Positions 48,901 through 56,300 of a DNA stretch of 64,000 nt are shown here, piece after piece. Both the position numbers and the translations under genes were made by a program. Source of the stretch: Elusimicrobiota bacterium (GTDB lineage Bacteria; Elusimicrobiota; Elusimicrobia; UBA1565; UBA9628); NCBI GenBank assembly GCA_003452935.1, contig DMMY01000031.1:7380-71379 (forward strand). The letters are read 5' to 3'. Each line of letters opens with the position of its first letter. Within the stretch, counting starts at the first letter, position 1. The notes under the pieces are model-generated. The model saw nothing but the letters and a program-made list of their open reading frames with translations. It was not told where the DNA came from and did no database searches.

Positions 48901-51900
48901 CATGAGGCCTGGGTCTCGGGCCTGACGCGCCGGCTCTTCCTGCAGGGCGAGCCCGTGCTTTACTTAAGCGAGCGCGGCTCGCGCGGCGCGCGCATGCTCC
49001 AGGCGGCCGCGGATTCCCTATCCGCGCGCATGGACGTAGTCGACGCCGCGCCCGAGCACGGCGAGCTTGAACTCTTGGGCGGGCTGCTGCCGCGCTTCGG
49101 CGCGCGTCCGGCCGGCTCGCCGCGCTCGCGGCTCGCGCGCGGTCGGCTTACCGAACATCTTTTGACCCTGGAGCAGATGGAGAAGCTTGCTCAAGCCCGG
49201 CGGCGGCCCGAGCCCGTTGTCCTGTGGCTGCGCAACGTGGACCAATGGAAGGAGGAGATCCGCACGGCCATCAACGGCCTGTTGGAGGACGGCTATATCG
49301 ATATCGAGGCCGAGGATGGACGCGTGCGGCGGCTTTACAGGCCGCCGCACGCGCACTTCATCGCGGAGATGCCCGTGGATTCCACCAAGGACTTCTCGGC
49401 CGCCTTTTTCAGCCGCTGGGTCAAGATCGGCGTCTCGCGCGACTCAATCGAATCCTATGGGGCCGATGAGACGCAGGCCACTGAGTTCGAAAAAGTCCTG
49501 CGCTCAGACTACGGCCTTGACGCCCTGGAGGCCCATTATGCGGCGGGCCTCTATTTCGATCTTTCGGCCACGGACCGCGAGCGCAAGTGGGCCAACCGGC
49601 AGGAGCACCAGTTCGGGCCGGACATCTTCTTTGCCTTGGCCCGGGCCATGGCGCAGGCCAAGAGAGAGGATCCGCGCTGGCAGGAATTTTTAGAGACGGC
49701 CGCGCGCTCCGGCTACGATCCCAGGCTTGAGCCGGCTCGGGTTCCTCCGGATCTCAAGTCCAGGGCGGCCTTTGACAGATACCATGATTTGATCGCCGAG
49801 TATTTCGTCCAGGAAGCGCGGCGCTTGGTGGGCGCCCGCCTTTTCGCGATCCCGGGCAGCCGCGAGATCCAGGACCCCGCCACCTTCGACCATATCTTAA
49901 GGAGCATCATCGGCAAACCGTTGCCCGCGATTGCGGCAGAGGGCCTGGCCGTGGATAAGGCCGGCGTGCTCCGGGCCGTGGGCCGCATCCCGGTCGAGGC
50001 CGCGGCCCAGGCCCGGCCCGCGGCGGAGGCGGCGCGCCATAGCGGCATCCGTCTCACGTCTGAGATAGTCAAGACCTTGGGCTTGCTGGCTCGCGCCGAC
50101 GAATTGGGCAAGGCCACGGCCTTGATAGGAGAGACCGGGACCGGAAAGACCAGCGTGGCCGCGCTTTGGGCCGCGCTGACCGGCCGGCGTTTCTTTAAGT
50201 ACCAAAGCCATGCGGGCAGCGAGATCGCGGATTTGACCATGGATATCGAGCAATCCGAGAACGGCGAGTTCAAGAAGCGGGTCAAGGAGTTCTACGCCGC
50301 GCTCAAGGCGGGTCATGCGGTCATAGACGTAGACGAGGCCAACGTGGCGCCCTGGGTCTTGTGGGCGCTGGAACCGGTGCTGCGCGGCGAGCGTGCGGTG
50401 CGCCCGATCTTTCCCGAGGAGCCGGCGTTCTTGATAGGCGAGGACGTTCAAGTCATCCTGACTTACAATCCCACGCGCTATTCGGCGCGCAGCGCCATCG
50501 ATCCCAGGCTCCTGGACGGGATGATCACGGCGTGGCTCGACCTGCCCAGTCCGATCGAGGAGGCCCGCATCGTCGAATCCTTTTGGGGGGTGTTGGAGGG
50601 CGAGGATGACGTTTCCACGGCGATGCCGGCCGCGCCGCAGGCGCCGGCCGATGTTTTCGACGTGGACGGGATCGGCGTCTCCGATCAAGGGGGCTCGGAC
50701 CGGGATATGCGGCCAGGCAAGGAGACCATTGATCCTGACGCTCCGGCGCCCGCGGCGCGGCCCGGCTCCGGCAAGCCGGTTCGTGGCATCTTTAGTCCGG
50801 AACTCTATCCCTACACCCGGCGCCAAGCTTTTGACCGCTATGATCCGGCCTCGGAGAAATGGATCCGGGACGGGAAGGGCCTGACATCGGTGCCGGTGCC
50901 GAATCTTGCCGATGGGCAGATCATCGCGGCCCGGCGCAGGCTCGAAGCGACCCACGACATCTTTGAGGGCCGTCTGCAGATGGTCCTGAGCCCGCAGGAG
51001 AGCCTGTTGCCCTCGGCTGGCGCGGCTATGGAGTTTTTGGAGGTCAAGGCGTTCGACAATCAAGGTCGAGAACTTTCCGTTGCTTTGGAATTGGCCGTGG
51101 ATTCCGCCGGCAATTACTATATTCGGGCCGAAGATAGCGTGGCCGCGGAGATCCGCTACACGGTCGCGGTGCCGGCAGGATATTATGGCCAGCCGGTTCC
51201 CGGAGGGATACCATTTAGGTACGCGGATAATATCCCGGCCGAAGTGCGCGAGGCCATGGGCTTGATCGGGCTCAAGGGCGACGAGTCGGACTTTCGCGAG
51301 GTGCTCTATCTCGCCATAGAGTATTTCCGCGACTTCTCGCTTGCTCCCAACGGCATTGAGAACACGGGCCGGCTTTACCTCGACCTGGTCCGCTCCAAGT
51401 GCGGCGTGTGCCGCCACCGGGCCTTCGCCTTCGCGCGCACCCTTCTGGGCCTGGGCATGGAGGTCCGCTACGTCCTGTCCGACGTTCACGCCTATGCCGA
51501 GGTCAAGATCCCGAACTTGGGCTGGCTGCGCGTGGATTTGGGCGGCGGCGGCGATCCCATGGACATGGACCTCTCGGCCCTGGCTAATGAGACGCATGTT
51601 CCTCGCTTCGACGACGACTTTCCCCAGCCCGAGACTTACCGCAAGAACGATGAACAGCTGTCCCAGAGGATGCAAGAGGCCATGAAGCAGCAGGGCATCG
51701 AGCCTCGGCACGCCGGTCGCGGCGGGGAATCGGATAGGGGCGGCGCCGGCGGCCAGGGCGGCGGCGGCCTGGCCCAGGACGCCCAAAGGATCAAGCAGGA
51801 GCTCGAGGGGCTGCATGAGGAATTGACCCGGGACGCGGTCATCAACAACGAGCTGGCTCCGCTTTTTGCGGACGGCAAGGGCGACACGGAATTCATCTTC

Positions 51901-52707
51901 GGCCGGATGCTGCGCGCCTTGCAGGACAGCGTGCGCGTCCATAAGGAGAGGATGAAGCGAGGCCTGGAGATCGACGCCGTGGCCTTCATGCTCAAGAAGC
52001 CCAAGCAATTCATCCGGCGCCGGCAGGAGAACCGATTGCAGACGACGGCGGTGTCCGTGCTGCTCGATTTTTCCGGCAGCATGGACGTTGTCAAGAAGCA
52101 GCTCGCCTACACCATCGCGGCCGTGGGCGGAAACTTCTGGAAGCTCCGGGAAACGGCGCCCCAGCATTTCTTTTATGACCTTTCATCGTTCACCGCCGAG
52201 GCAAGGCCCGTGACCGAGATCGGTTTCAACGAGCATCCCGGCGAAGACGTCAATTCCAGCCGCTTGGTGGGCATGGCCAACCGTTCCGGCAAGGGAGGCA
52301 CGGACATCCTCTCCGCTTTGCGCGGCAAGCTCAAGGATTTTATCGATTCGCGCCAGGCCAGGAGCGCCAAGGTCAAATACCTGATCATCTTCACGGACGG
52401 GGCGGACAACGGCGCCGTCCGTGAGGCGAACGGCCGGCGGGAACTCACGCCCGAGTTGGCCGAGACCCTCGCGCAGTACCGCCAGGCCGGCATAGACGTG
52501 ATCGCGGTGGGCATAGGGCAGGGGGCCGAGGATGTGAAAGCCTTCCATGGCCCGGGCCGGCATTATGTGAGGATCGACGCCGCGCGCACTGAGGACATCG
52601 CCGAGACTATCGCCAAGATCGCGGAGCTCAAGAGCCGCGGCGCGGACCGCATGCCTGACGGCGAGCTCAACTCCGTCCTCCAGATCGAGCCTCCGCGGGC
52701 CCGGTAG
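39952..52707 (+). CDS. Giant midasin-like protein: six AAA+ modules, three beta-propellers, transglutaminase-like and VWA domains
   Basis: The product has 4251 residues with a GTG start. Residues 1-36 are a basic then hydrophobic signal-like segment (L-A-L-C-L-A-L-S-L-L-A-S). Six AAA+ modules of the MoxR/midasin type follow. Degenerate modules 1, 3 and 5 have no P-loop, have Asn at the Walker B Glu position (N533, N1077, N3095) and keep an arginine-finger residue (R588, R1134, R3155). Active modules 2, 4 and 6 have G-x4-G-K-T with K695, K2691 and K3399 and Walker B Glu E758, E2766 and E3462, but lack that Arg. Three propeller modules (about 1280-2570) sit between modules 3 and 4. An acid-rich linker (about 3540-3600) leads to a transglutaminase-like fold with C3820, H3846 and D3862. 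A VWA domain follows with MIDAS D4039-x-S4041-x-S4043, T4117 and D4149. The plan matches midasin (AAA ring, linker, MIDAS), with additions. The role is unknown; probably ATP-driven remodelling in which VWA binds partners. Confidence 0.88.
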   Translation: MALRAVLRRLKKGLALCLALSLLASAPGIGVLMAEAAGLAAKVPARGPQAWRAFVGSFPSPSAIAFLEPLGLKSPRDIRGFVRVMGRTGLAPRALAAPGISVQRQTGLVRQAVALYAQELIDRTAGLESVAAAAARQALPQARVEFADLAVIEALVPERARDLRRSREIYQSAVRAVLADPVERARAAWGDKEAAIVQGLPAKGQAAAVPASWRLQKSRRISFSAPAGDSLTANIRVPQAAPQGSDAPSQGAGWARFLSPLKAFFPGKLPALVSAAAPVGAPKAQAPLVGTEAGLGPQTRQVLEVLGLTYAQFQRLTRAQVEFEREALGADPALKQAIFSMRTLERFSKTALELTGKFRGQGESQPLAKALILAAQAFYGDIRATSSGGIDKFLGHFAEFIPEAVVKAGDSLRLEQRALGIAVADDDMDRRVARALMTTYPALFREASGNDRALMRALRRQARDLGAELSVLWSHPFTEERQLVGHKVPKPGQDRLEFGFGELMRQVHAARGELDSARQAGRPAKRFLLLIKNVEAMEPGVRTALQEALRLRELTHPELGRVAIPANLQLLFTIREGTNLEDDSFYDRVAVKTLPPGPPPAPAFEWPRQVTEENYLQRVSVRQDDGRPVLVLPGAEIALSPEFAGISQDNFQDMIYLKTGMVLDYGTVRMLSAMAQVKRQGAAALRIEGPTGLGKTFTAQGFARLRGKGFFSNPVNGDTDISSWIGGFEQDAKGLFRFQGDTLFKQRLEEGGVVAVSELNTLLDHNEKASLAWWLAQISEIEPGPDGFRTIRLTEVPVPAGQNVPVIRVHPDTLIIADTNPEGDYNARGRMPEIFKEDVPVLRVEALVGSDYSSADLKRLRLYADMFLKHDWRQDNAVLAPGLRDPGERAKIAERLAGIYQKIAVESARNRWGQADGRVLSIRELKRMAQDALWDLKAGRGVDQALGAAAARHLAAAVSAPSERADILKTLSDLPIPEPDFLEFVADQLLLKRRPVHVRVAASTDVRDELARLAASDPQLDLSIVSVTDETDRFQLEGGLVADESGEGLEFGAGMFARMIEKARAQPRREILYVFDNAHNLRPEQIVAFNEFLQEGRLYPKGAPAEMTLPGNAHVLFISRSDSALPWSPAERSRFVEFFWTQDADWRRQAANRIMQPVLSQAADDVSQFLRRWMADVYLKWEQDSAADHSRAPFLSQSRYLRFLNEAAGAVEWVLGAGLGVPELAQELARAFTDIFLATFSPEERDGFLRRYMRELELFGQVRGEGGIGRERARPGLEGASWAARLSQARIDFGMAADDQARAKARAEAARVVEAHEHEIAWVERPAEKLGPLDLARAVTNVEELRMESDEGLVGSSDGQTLVFWRPDGRVRIFERGAAGYRKPLTLELGGRLERLALSPDGKRLVISNTDTNTLRVYRIDGSNLSLLHERPRDEGLIAGLALADDPELVWACVVSDEPGEPAYAAAYRRGRKEPLWKKPLASLGLRTGADYMSVSKDGRFLAVADVFGRSEVLHWDGSADGADSAWHSDNALKKLMALSANGTVWAAHYAPDGGTALEALSWDSPAGSFRPVWHKDFGQSIRTIAVSPDESTVFIPAEKSISAFRSSLQGGDSRDYRPLWQADVDWSMPWRLHANDSETLTASPQLAGPIRVYARQTYLIKDDSVMAALETGREQPIGALPAQVLTLPESAAAKPWPQVLSQARLDFGVAEDDKARAEALAAVAEVVEAHSREMPWAIGDSGKLGPLHLVKAAVPAPELAGDMGAFHFFRLAKSLDGRTLATWEANRLAIFHEEAGRFKLLTLFETPSDIRKAALSPDGKRLIVAIEGFNGQGLVQVYRVEGPRLALAHEQPGSGGQVTGLALVDDPGVFLVATRKVETTAPVGTRIVSTFDGEDAVKAYRWDESKSINKGGLSNHFVQELWTLPRAASEMTASADGRAVAVYSYSPARVEVFRWDGQEAEPRAAWPGGKPDAARLPVFSPQGLLWLVRPNGETKASVEAWQWDMGRGAYSPVWSREFGVPALAIRDIATSPDERMVFVAAQGSVSAFRWDGPAAGNGERDYQPAWRTKEQVSVADQPALLAAPDGDKVAVNTRDQRMRGYVYGVQLIQDEQSMVSLATGREQPRAVLPREILALAEGSLKPWPQALSLARIDFGMAADDQARAKARAEAARVVKAHEREIAWVERPAEQLKPLDLARAVINVDELPAEREEMLAASSDGQTIVLWGFAGRIRVYKRGAAGYLQILERKFSEEIDRLALSPDGKRLVVSNADTDTLQVFRIDGAGLVLLDDRPRDEGYIAGLALSDDPDVIMAYVVSREYGEPPYAAAYRRGQEEPLWRRTMPFEGARLGVDMKSSRDGRFLSVTGRPGWSAVLHWDGSEKLPEVVWDNSRQAARRLLALSDSGSIWIAERADAGGPAVEAWQWEEPRRAYMPVWRQELESDIATLGVSPDESTVFIPAKNSIAAFRWDGRLASAGGVLQNLASLQGGRSRDYRKLWKIDVDWWIPSRLHANDPETLTVRPIVGPLRVYAWQTQLIRDDGTMVALETGREQPLGALPKNVLALPESAATAPPREAPFKPRYGEKPYYFAADKDGGVYLNFKGRWMATRHKLMRPAPQGSLERALVRGRMLTLAAVELSDLQDPYSEKPRALSETDFLMETPMLEEVETSLLSAFRAGWSVDMVGSPGAGKTAVAREAALLLGLPRFVFQMHGERELSDLIGSYREDQYGRIKLTAVPRRHSHGRERFALPLLDMIVNGGVFVLDEGAVGERGRELLSWFSAVASRDREIVVQEFPGREIRLPVHPDFHLVVTNNDPKDTAGRLQPKSEVLANVHVIGVGDDDSPETLQNLFAHFLGGRRAPANPDDVARWGKAVADLHHALKPAIGKVIGKDNRDRYYLSKREIRRVAAQVLRHLREHPGENADYAFYRALRVIYEAMYSHPEERRFVAERIAEACDSLDIKEADPRLKTELRKDFPSAATEHEAWVSGLTRRLFLQGEPVLYLSERGSRGARMLQAAADSLSARMDVVDAAPEHGELELLGGLLPRFGARPAGSPRSRLARGRLTEHLLTLEQMEKLAQARRRPEPVVLWLRNVDQWKEEIRTAINGLLEDGYIDIEAEDGRVRRLYRPPHAHFIAEMPVDSTKDFSAAFFSRWVKIGVSRDSIESYGADETQATEFEKVLRSDYGLDALEAHYAAGLYFDLSATDRERKWANRQEHQFGPDIFFALARAMAQAKREDPRWQEFLETAARSGYDPRLEPARVPPDLKSRAAFDRYHDLIAEYFVQEARRLVGARLFAIPGSREIQDPATFDHILRSIIGKPLPAIAAEGLAVDKAGVLRAVGRIPVEAAAQARPAAEAARHSGIRLTSEIVKTLGLLARADELGKATALIGETGTGKTSVAALWAALTGRRFFKYQSHAGSEIADLTMDIEQSENGEFKKRVKEFYAALKAGHAVIDVDEANVAPWVLWALEPVLRGERAVRPIFPEEPAFLIGEDVQVILTYNPTRYSARSAIDPRLLDGMITAWLDLPSPIEEARIVESFWGVLEGEDDVSTAMPAAPQAPADVFDVDGIGVSDQGGSDRDMRPGKETIDPDAPAPAARPGSGKPVRGIFSPELYPYTRRQAFDRYDPASEKWIRDGKGLTSVPVPNLADGQIIAARRRLEATHDIFEGRLQMVLSPQESLLPSAGAAMEFLEVKAFDNQGRELSVALELAVDSAGNYYIRAEDSVAAEIRYTVAVPAGYYGQPVPGGIPFRYADNIPAEVREAMGLIGLKGDESDFREVLYLAIEYFRDFSLAPNGIENTGRLYLDLVRSKCGVCRHRAFAFARTLLGLGMEVRYVLSDVHAYAEVKIPNLGWLRVDLGGGGDPMDMDLSALANETHVPRFDDDFPQPETYRKNDEQLSQRMQEAMKQQGIEPRHAGRGGESDRGGAGGQGGGGLAQDAQRIKQELEGLHEELTRDAVINNELAPLFADGKGDTEFIFGRMLRALQDSVRVHKERMKRGLEIDAVAFMLKKPKQFIRRRQENRLQTTAVSVLLDFSGSMDVVKKQLAYTIAAVGGNFWKLRETAPQHFFYDLSSFTAEARPVTEIGFNEHPGEDVNSSRLVGMANRSGKGGTDILSALRGKLKDFIDSRQARSAKVKYLIIFTDGADNGAVREANGRRELTPELAETLAQYRQAGIDVIAVGIGQGAEDVKAFHGPGRHYVRIDAARTEDIAETIAKIAELKSRGADRMPDGELNSVLQIEPPRAR
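43789..47670 (+). repeat. Three tandem propeller modules within the giant gene
   Basis: Each unit begins with a helical segment (A-R-I-D-F-G-M-A-A-D-D or A-R-L-D-F-G-V-A-E-D-D) and continues with WD-like blades (L-A-L-S-P-D-G-K-R-L-V). Unit starts are near 43800, 45045 and 46386. Units 1 and 3 are nearly identical in DNA over their first 170 bases and in the stretch around 44131 and 46719; unit 2 is more diverged. Confidence 0.85.
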
Positions 52708-52730
52708 CAGCCCAAATTCGGCCCTTCGTG

Positions 52731-52739
52731 TGCTATCAT
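52731..52739 (+). promoter_or_regulatory. Extended -10 promoter
   Basis: TGCTATCAT at 52731-52739, 46 bases before the start of the small exported protein gene; the expected start is near 52746. Confidence 0.5.
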
Positions 52740-52784
52740 TACCCTGGATTATTCAGGTGGGTCAGGTTGATATGGAGGGTTTGT

Positions 52785-53180
52785 ATGAAGCTGATTGTCC
52801 CGGCGTTGGCGGCCCTGTTCGTCGCCGTCATGAGCGGCGTGGCGAGCGCCGAGGAATGGAAGTTGATTTATCGCGGCCCGGCGGGCATTGACGAATTCAT
52901 AGATGCGAGCAGCGTGGCGAGATTGAAGAACGGACGCGTCCGGGCCTGGCACAAGTCCGTGAGCCGGGAAGGCCGCGGCGTGCGGGCTCTCATTGAAGTC
53001 GACTGCAAGGACCGCAAGTATACGATATTCCTTCTCGAGCCGCTCAATCCGGAGAATCTCGAGGATTTTAAAACCTTCGAGCTCATAACCGAGGGCTGGT
53101 CGGCCCCGAAAAGGAGATGGGTATCTCTCGGCGCCCGAGAATCCGGCGATGCGCAATACCAAGCCTGGTGCGGCAAGTAA
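52785..53180 (+). CDS. Small exported protein, surface-adhesin E-like
   Basis: The product has 131 residues from the ATG at 52785, chosen for GGAGGG five bases upstream and the signal peptide it creates (M-K-L-I-V-P-A-L-A-A-L-F ... A-S-A). The mature part, E-W-K-L-I-Y-R ... I-D-A-S-S-V-A-R-L-K-N-G-R-V-R-A-W ... V-D-C-K-D-R-K-Y, with a closing Cys, follows the pattern of the Adhesin_E (surface-adhesin protein E) family, common small periplasmic or surface proteins. Function in this organism unknown. Confidence 0.7.
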   Translation: MKLIVPALAALFVAVMSGVASAEEWKLIYRGPAGIDEFIDASSVARLKNGRVRAWHKSVSREGRGVRALIEVDCKDRKYTIFLLEPLNPENLEDFKTFELITEGWSAPKRRWVSLGARESGDAQYQAWCGK

Positions 53181-53255
53181 TGGTGCCTGACGTGAACTTG
53201 CGGAACTTGTTTCGGCTGAAGATTTTCGCGCGGAATCGGCAATAACGGAGAAAAA

Positions 53256-53330
53256 TGGTGGCCAGGGACAGGATCGAACTGTCGACACCTGGTTTTTCAG
53301 ACCAGTGCTCTACCACTGAGCTACCTGGCC
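53256..53330 (-). tRNA. tRNA-Phe (GAA)
   Basis: The minus strand from 53330 reads GGCCAGG acceptor, D-arm with AGCTCAGTGGTAGAGC, anticodon stem-loop CTGGT-CTGAAAA-ACCAG (anticodon GAA), T-arm with GTTCGATCC, the acceptor complement, discriminator A and an encoded CCA (53258-53256). Confidence 0.95.
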
Positions 53331-53375
53331 GTGCGTGGTAGTAGGAAGATTAGACTAAATTCCGCCCTCCTCCAC

Positions 53376-53394
53376 AAGCCGGCCTCGCCGGCTT
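53376..53394 (-). terminator. Hairpin overlapping the stop of the propeller operon
   Basis: AAGCCGGC (53376-53383) and GCCGGCTT (53387-53394) form an eight-pair stem at the end of the last minus-strand gene. There is no T-run after it, so it is a weak or Rho-assisted end. Confidence 0.45.
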
Positions 53395-56300
53395 ATCTGA
53401 GGAAACCCAGCGGGCCCATGACGGCTCGGATCGCCTTTTGGAGCACGCCCAACAGCAGGGCCGGGAAATCCTTGGCCTGGGGCACGCGCACCGCGTAATC
53501 GAAGTGCTTTTCATAGTCCGCCGGCTGGGTCCCCATGACCATGGCCATGGTCACGATCTTGTTCTTCGCGGCCAAGGTTTTCCACGCCTCGGGAGATTCC
53601 CCGGTGTTCTGTCCCTCGTCCGTGGCGAAGATGACGAAGCGGTGCGTGGCCGGCTGCTTGATGATGCGGTCCAGAGCCAGCTTGAAGGCCGCTCCGATGG
53701 CCGTGCTGCCGCCTTTGGCCGCGATGATCTGGCGGACGATGTCCTGCTTGGAATCGCGTTTGACGGTTTTCCCGAAGGGATGGGCGATGGTCTGCTTCTC
53801 GTCGAACAGTATCACCTCGAAATCGAGGCCGTTTCTTTGGCAGACCTCTATCCATGAGACGATGCCCAATAGCGCGGAATCCAGGGGGGAGTTCATGGCC
53901 TCGGTGAGGCTGCCCATGCTTCCGGAGATATCCAGGACCAGGCTGATTTTGGCGCTGCGCCGGATCTTCCGGCTCCAGCGCCTCATGATGGGCGTGTCGT
54001 AATGCCCCTGGGCCATGTCGTCGTAATATTTGTTCATGTCGGGCTCGTCGCCCTCGTAATAGAACTGTCGGCTCAGGCGCGCGTGCTTGGTGGGCAGGAG
54101 AAGCCTCTTGACGATCCCGTCCACCTTGCCGATGAGTCCCAATTCCTCGGCGCGGAGCTTGTATTTCTCATAGGAGGTCATGCCCTGCCTGATTTTCTTT
54201 TCGTTTTGGATGATCTTGTCCCGGCGCTCGCGCCAGGCGTTTTTCTTGTTTCCCTCGCCTTCCTTGGCGCCCGGTTTGCCCTTGGTTTTCGACGCGGGCT
54301 TTTTGCCCTGCGGGACGGTCCCGCGTTTCTTGTCGCCTTGGCTTCTCATCGCCTCGGCGAGGTCCTTGTCCATTTGGTCGATCTCATCTCCCTGAGGGGA
54401 GCCTTGGCCTGAAGCCGTGTCCTTGGAATTTCCGCCTTGGGAAGGCTGGTTCGGACAATGGCCCGGGTTCTTCTTGACCTGGCTCCCCGCTTTCTTCATC
54501 TCGTCGAGATCGTCCTTGGATTTTTTGATCAGTTGGGCGTAATAAGGGAATATCTCGCGGTCCATGATCTCCAGGGCTTCATGGGCGGCCTTGCTCGTCA
54601 TGGCCTCGAGCAGCCGGCCGCCGACTGACGACGGATGCGTGCGGCGCACCTCCTCGATGGCGTCCAGGGTTTTATGAAAATAGTCCTTGGCCATCGGGTC
54701 CGTCAGAAAATCCGGCTCCGCTTCCGGATGCCGCCAATGATAGATGATGGCGTTTGCGAATTGCTGGTGCGGCGGCATCCAATCCCTTTCCGCCTCTCCC
54801 CGCGGTTTGATGCGCAGGATCGAGCGGGCCAGGAGGCTCTCGCGGGCCTGCCTGGTCCGCCGCGCATCTTCGATGTTTTCCGGCCACATCTGCTCGTAGA
54901 TGGCGTCGAAATAGGGCGCCAAGCCGGGCTGCGCCAGCAATAGCCAGGTGTTGACCCGGATGTCCTCGAGATGCTGGTAAAGGAGGTTGTTGGCTTCCGG
55001 GCTGCTGGTAAGAAGGTATTTTGGCGCCAATGGATGAGCCAGATCTGGACGCGTGATGAAGTAGTGCGCGACTTCATGCATGGCCGCGCCTACGGCTTCC
55101 ATCGCGCCTGTATCATCCACGGCGCGGACAAAGATGTCCTCCAAAGGAATGAATATGGTCTTTAGGGACGGGTCGTTTTGGTCCGTGGTCCACCACTGGC
55201 CGAAATCGACCCTCACGTCGTCGGCGTGGGCGAAGAGGTGGATATCCGTCCGTACCCTGGTCACGACCTGCATGGTCAGCCTCTTGCGCATGGCCCGGTC
55301 GCCCTCCGGGACTCCATACTTGTCCATAAGCGCGTCGATCTGCGCGTCCAAAGGCAGGCTGTTGATGTCCTGCTTTTCAGATTCCTCGGGCTCTGCCGGC
55401 AGACGGGCCCCCAGCATCCTGGCGGCGCTTCGGGCTGCCTGCGCCAAGCCGCTGAAAATGGTCCTTCCGCCGTCGTCGACGATGCTTCCGTCCTCGGCGG
55501 AGGAAAAAGGCTCGCCCGCGCTGGACGCCGCTGCGCTTGGCGCCTCGACGGCTTGTTCCACGCGCGCGGCTATGTCGTCGAGGATGCGGAGCTTCCATCC
55601 CTTGGGCAAGGCCTTGGCCGGGCTGAAGCGCTTGATCCCGGACTCGGTCCCGATGTAGATGTTGTTTCCCGTCTCGACCACGCCGGAGACCGGGCCCTGG
55701 TAAAGGGATTTCCAGGCTTTCCCGCGGGCTTCGTAGAGTCCGTTTGATGTGCCGAAATAACTTTTGTCGGCATATTTTATCACGCCGCTGACGCCGCCGG
55801 CATCATCATGGATCCATACGCACTCGCCGCCCGAGCAGCGGAATATCCCATGCTTGCCTTGCGCGGTTGCGCGGATATAGATGTCGCTGCCTTCAATATA
55901 GTCCGCAACTTGCGGGGTTTCTTCAACCAAGAGGGTCCAGCCGTCGCGCTCGCGCATGTATAAATTTTTCCCGATCAGAAGGTAGAGGCTCTTGCCCGCC
56001 TGGACCAACCCGTGGATGTCCTCATCTATGGGAAGGTCCGCGGGTCGGGTCGCGCCGTTTTCGTCGACCTCGTAAAGCTCGTAGCGGTCATTGGCATGGT
56101 TGAAGCCGAAAATATAGAGCTTGCCAAGGAAGTCGACCATATTGGTGGCCGTAAGATCGCGCAGCACCGGCTCCCATTGCGTCTGCGTCTCGGATTTTCT
56201 CAAAACAGTATCGTTCGTGCCCGCGAAAAGGGTCTCGCCGAGCTGCGCGGTACTCCAGGCCGCCTTGATGTCCAGGAGTTGTTCCCATTGATTGTGCCCG

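Noticed and set aside
49897..52167. 756-codon open frame antisense to the giant gene
   Set aside because: It lies wholly opposite a frame with clear AAA+, transglutaminase-like and VWA motifs; its translation is low-complexity with no domain. High GC with strong third-position bias keeps shadow frames open.
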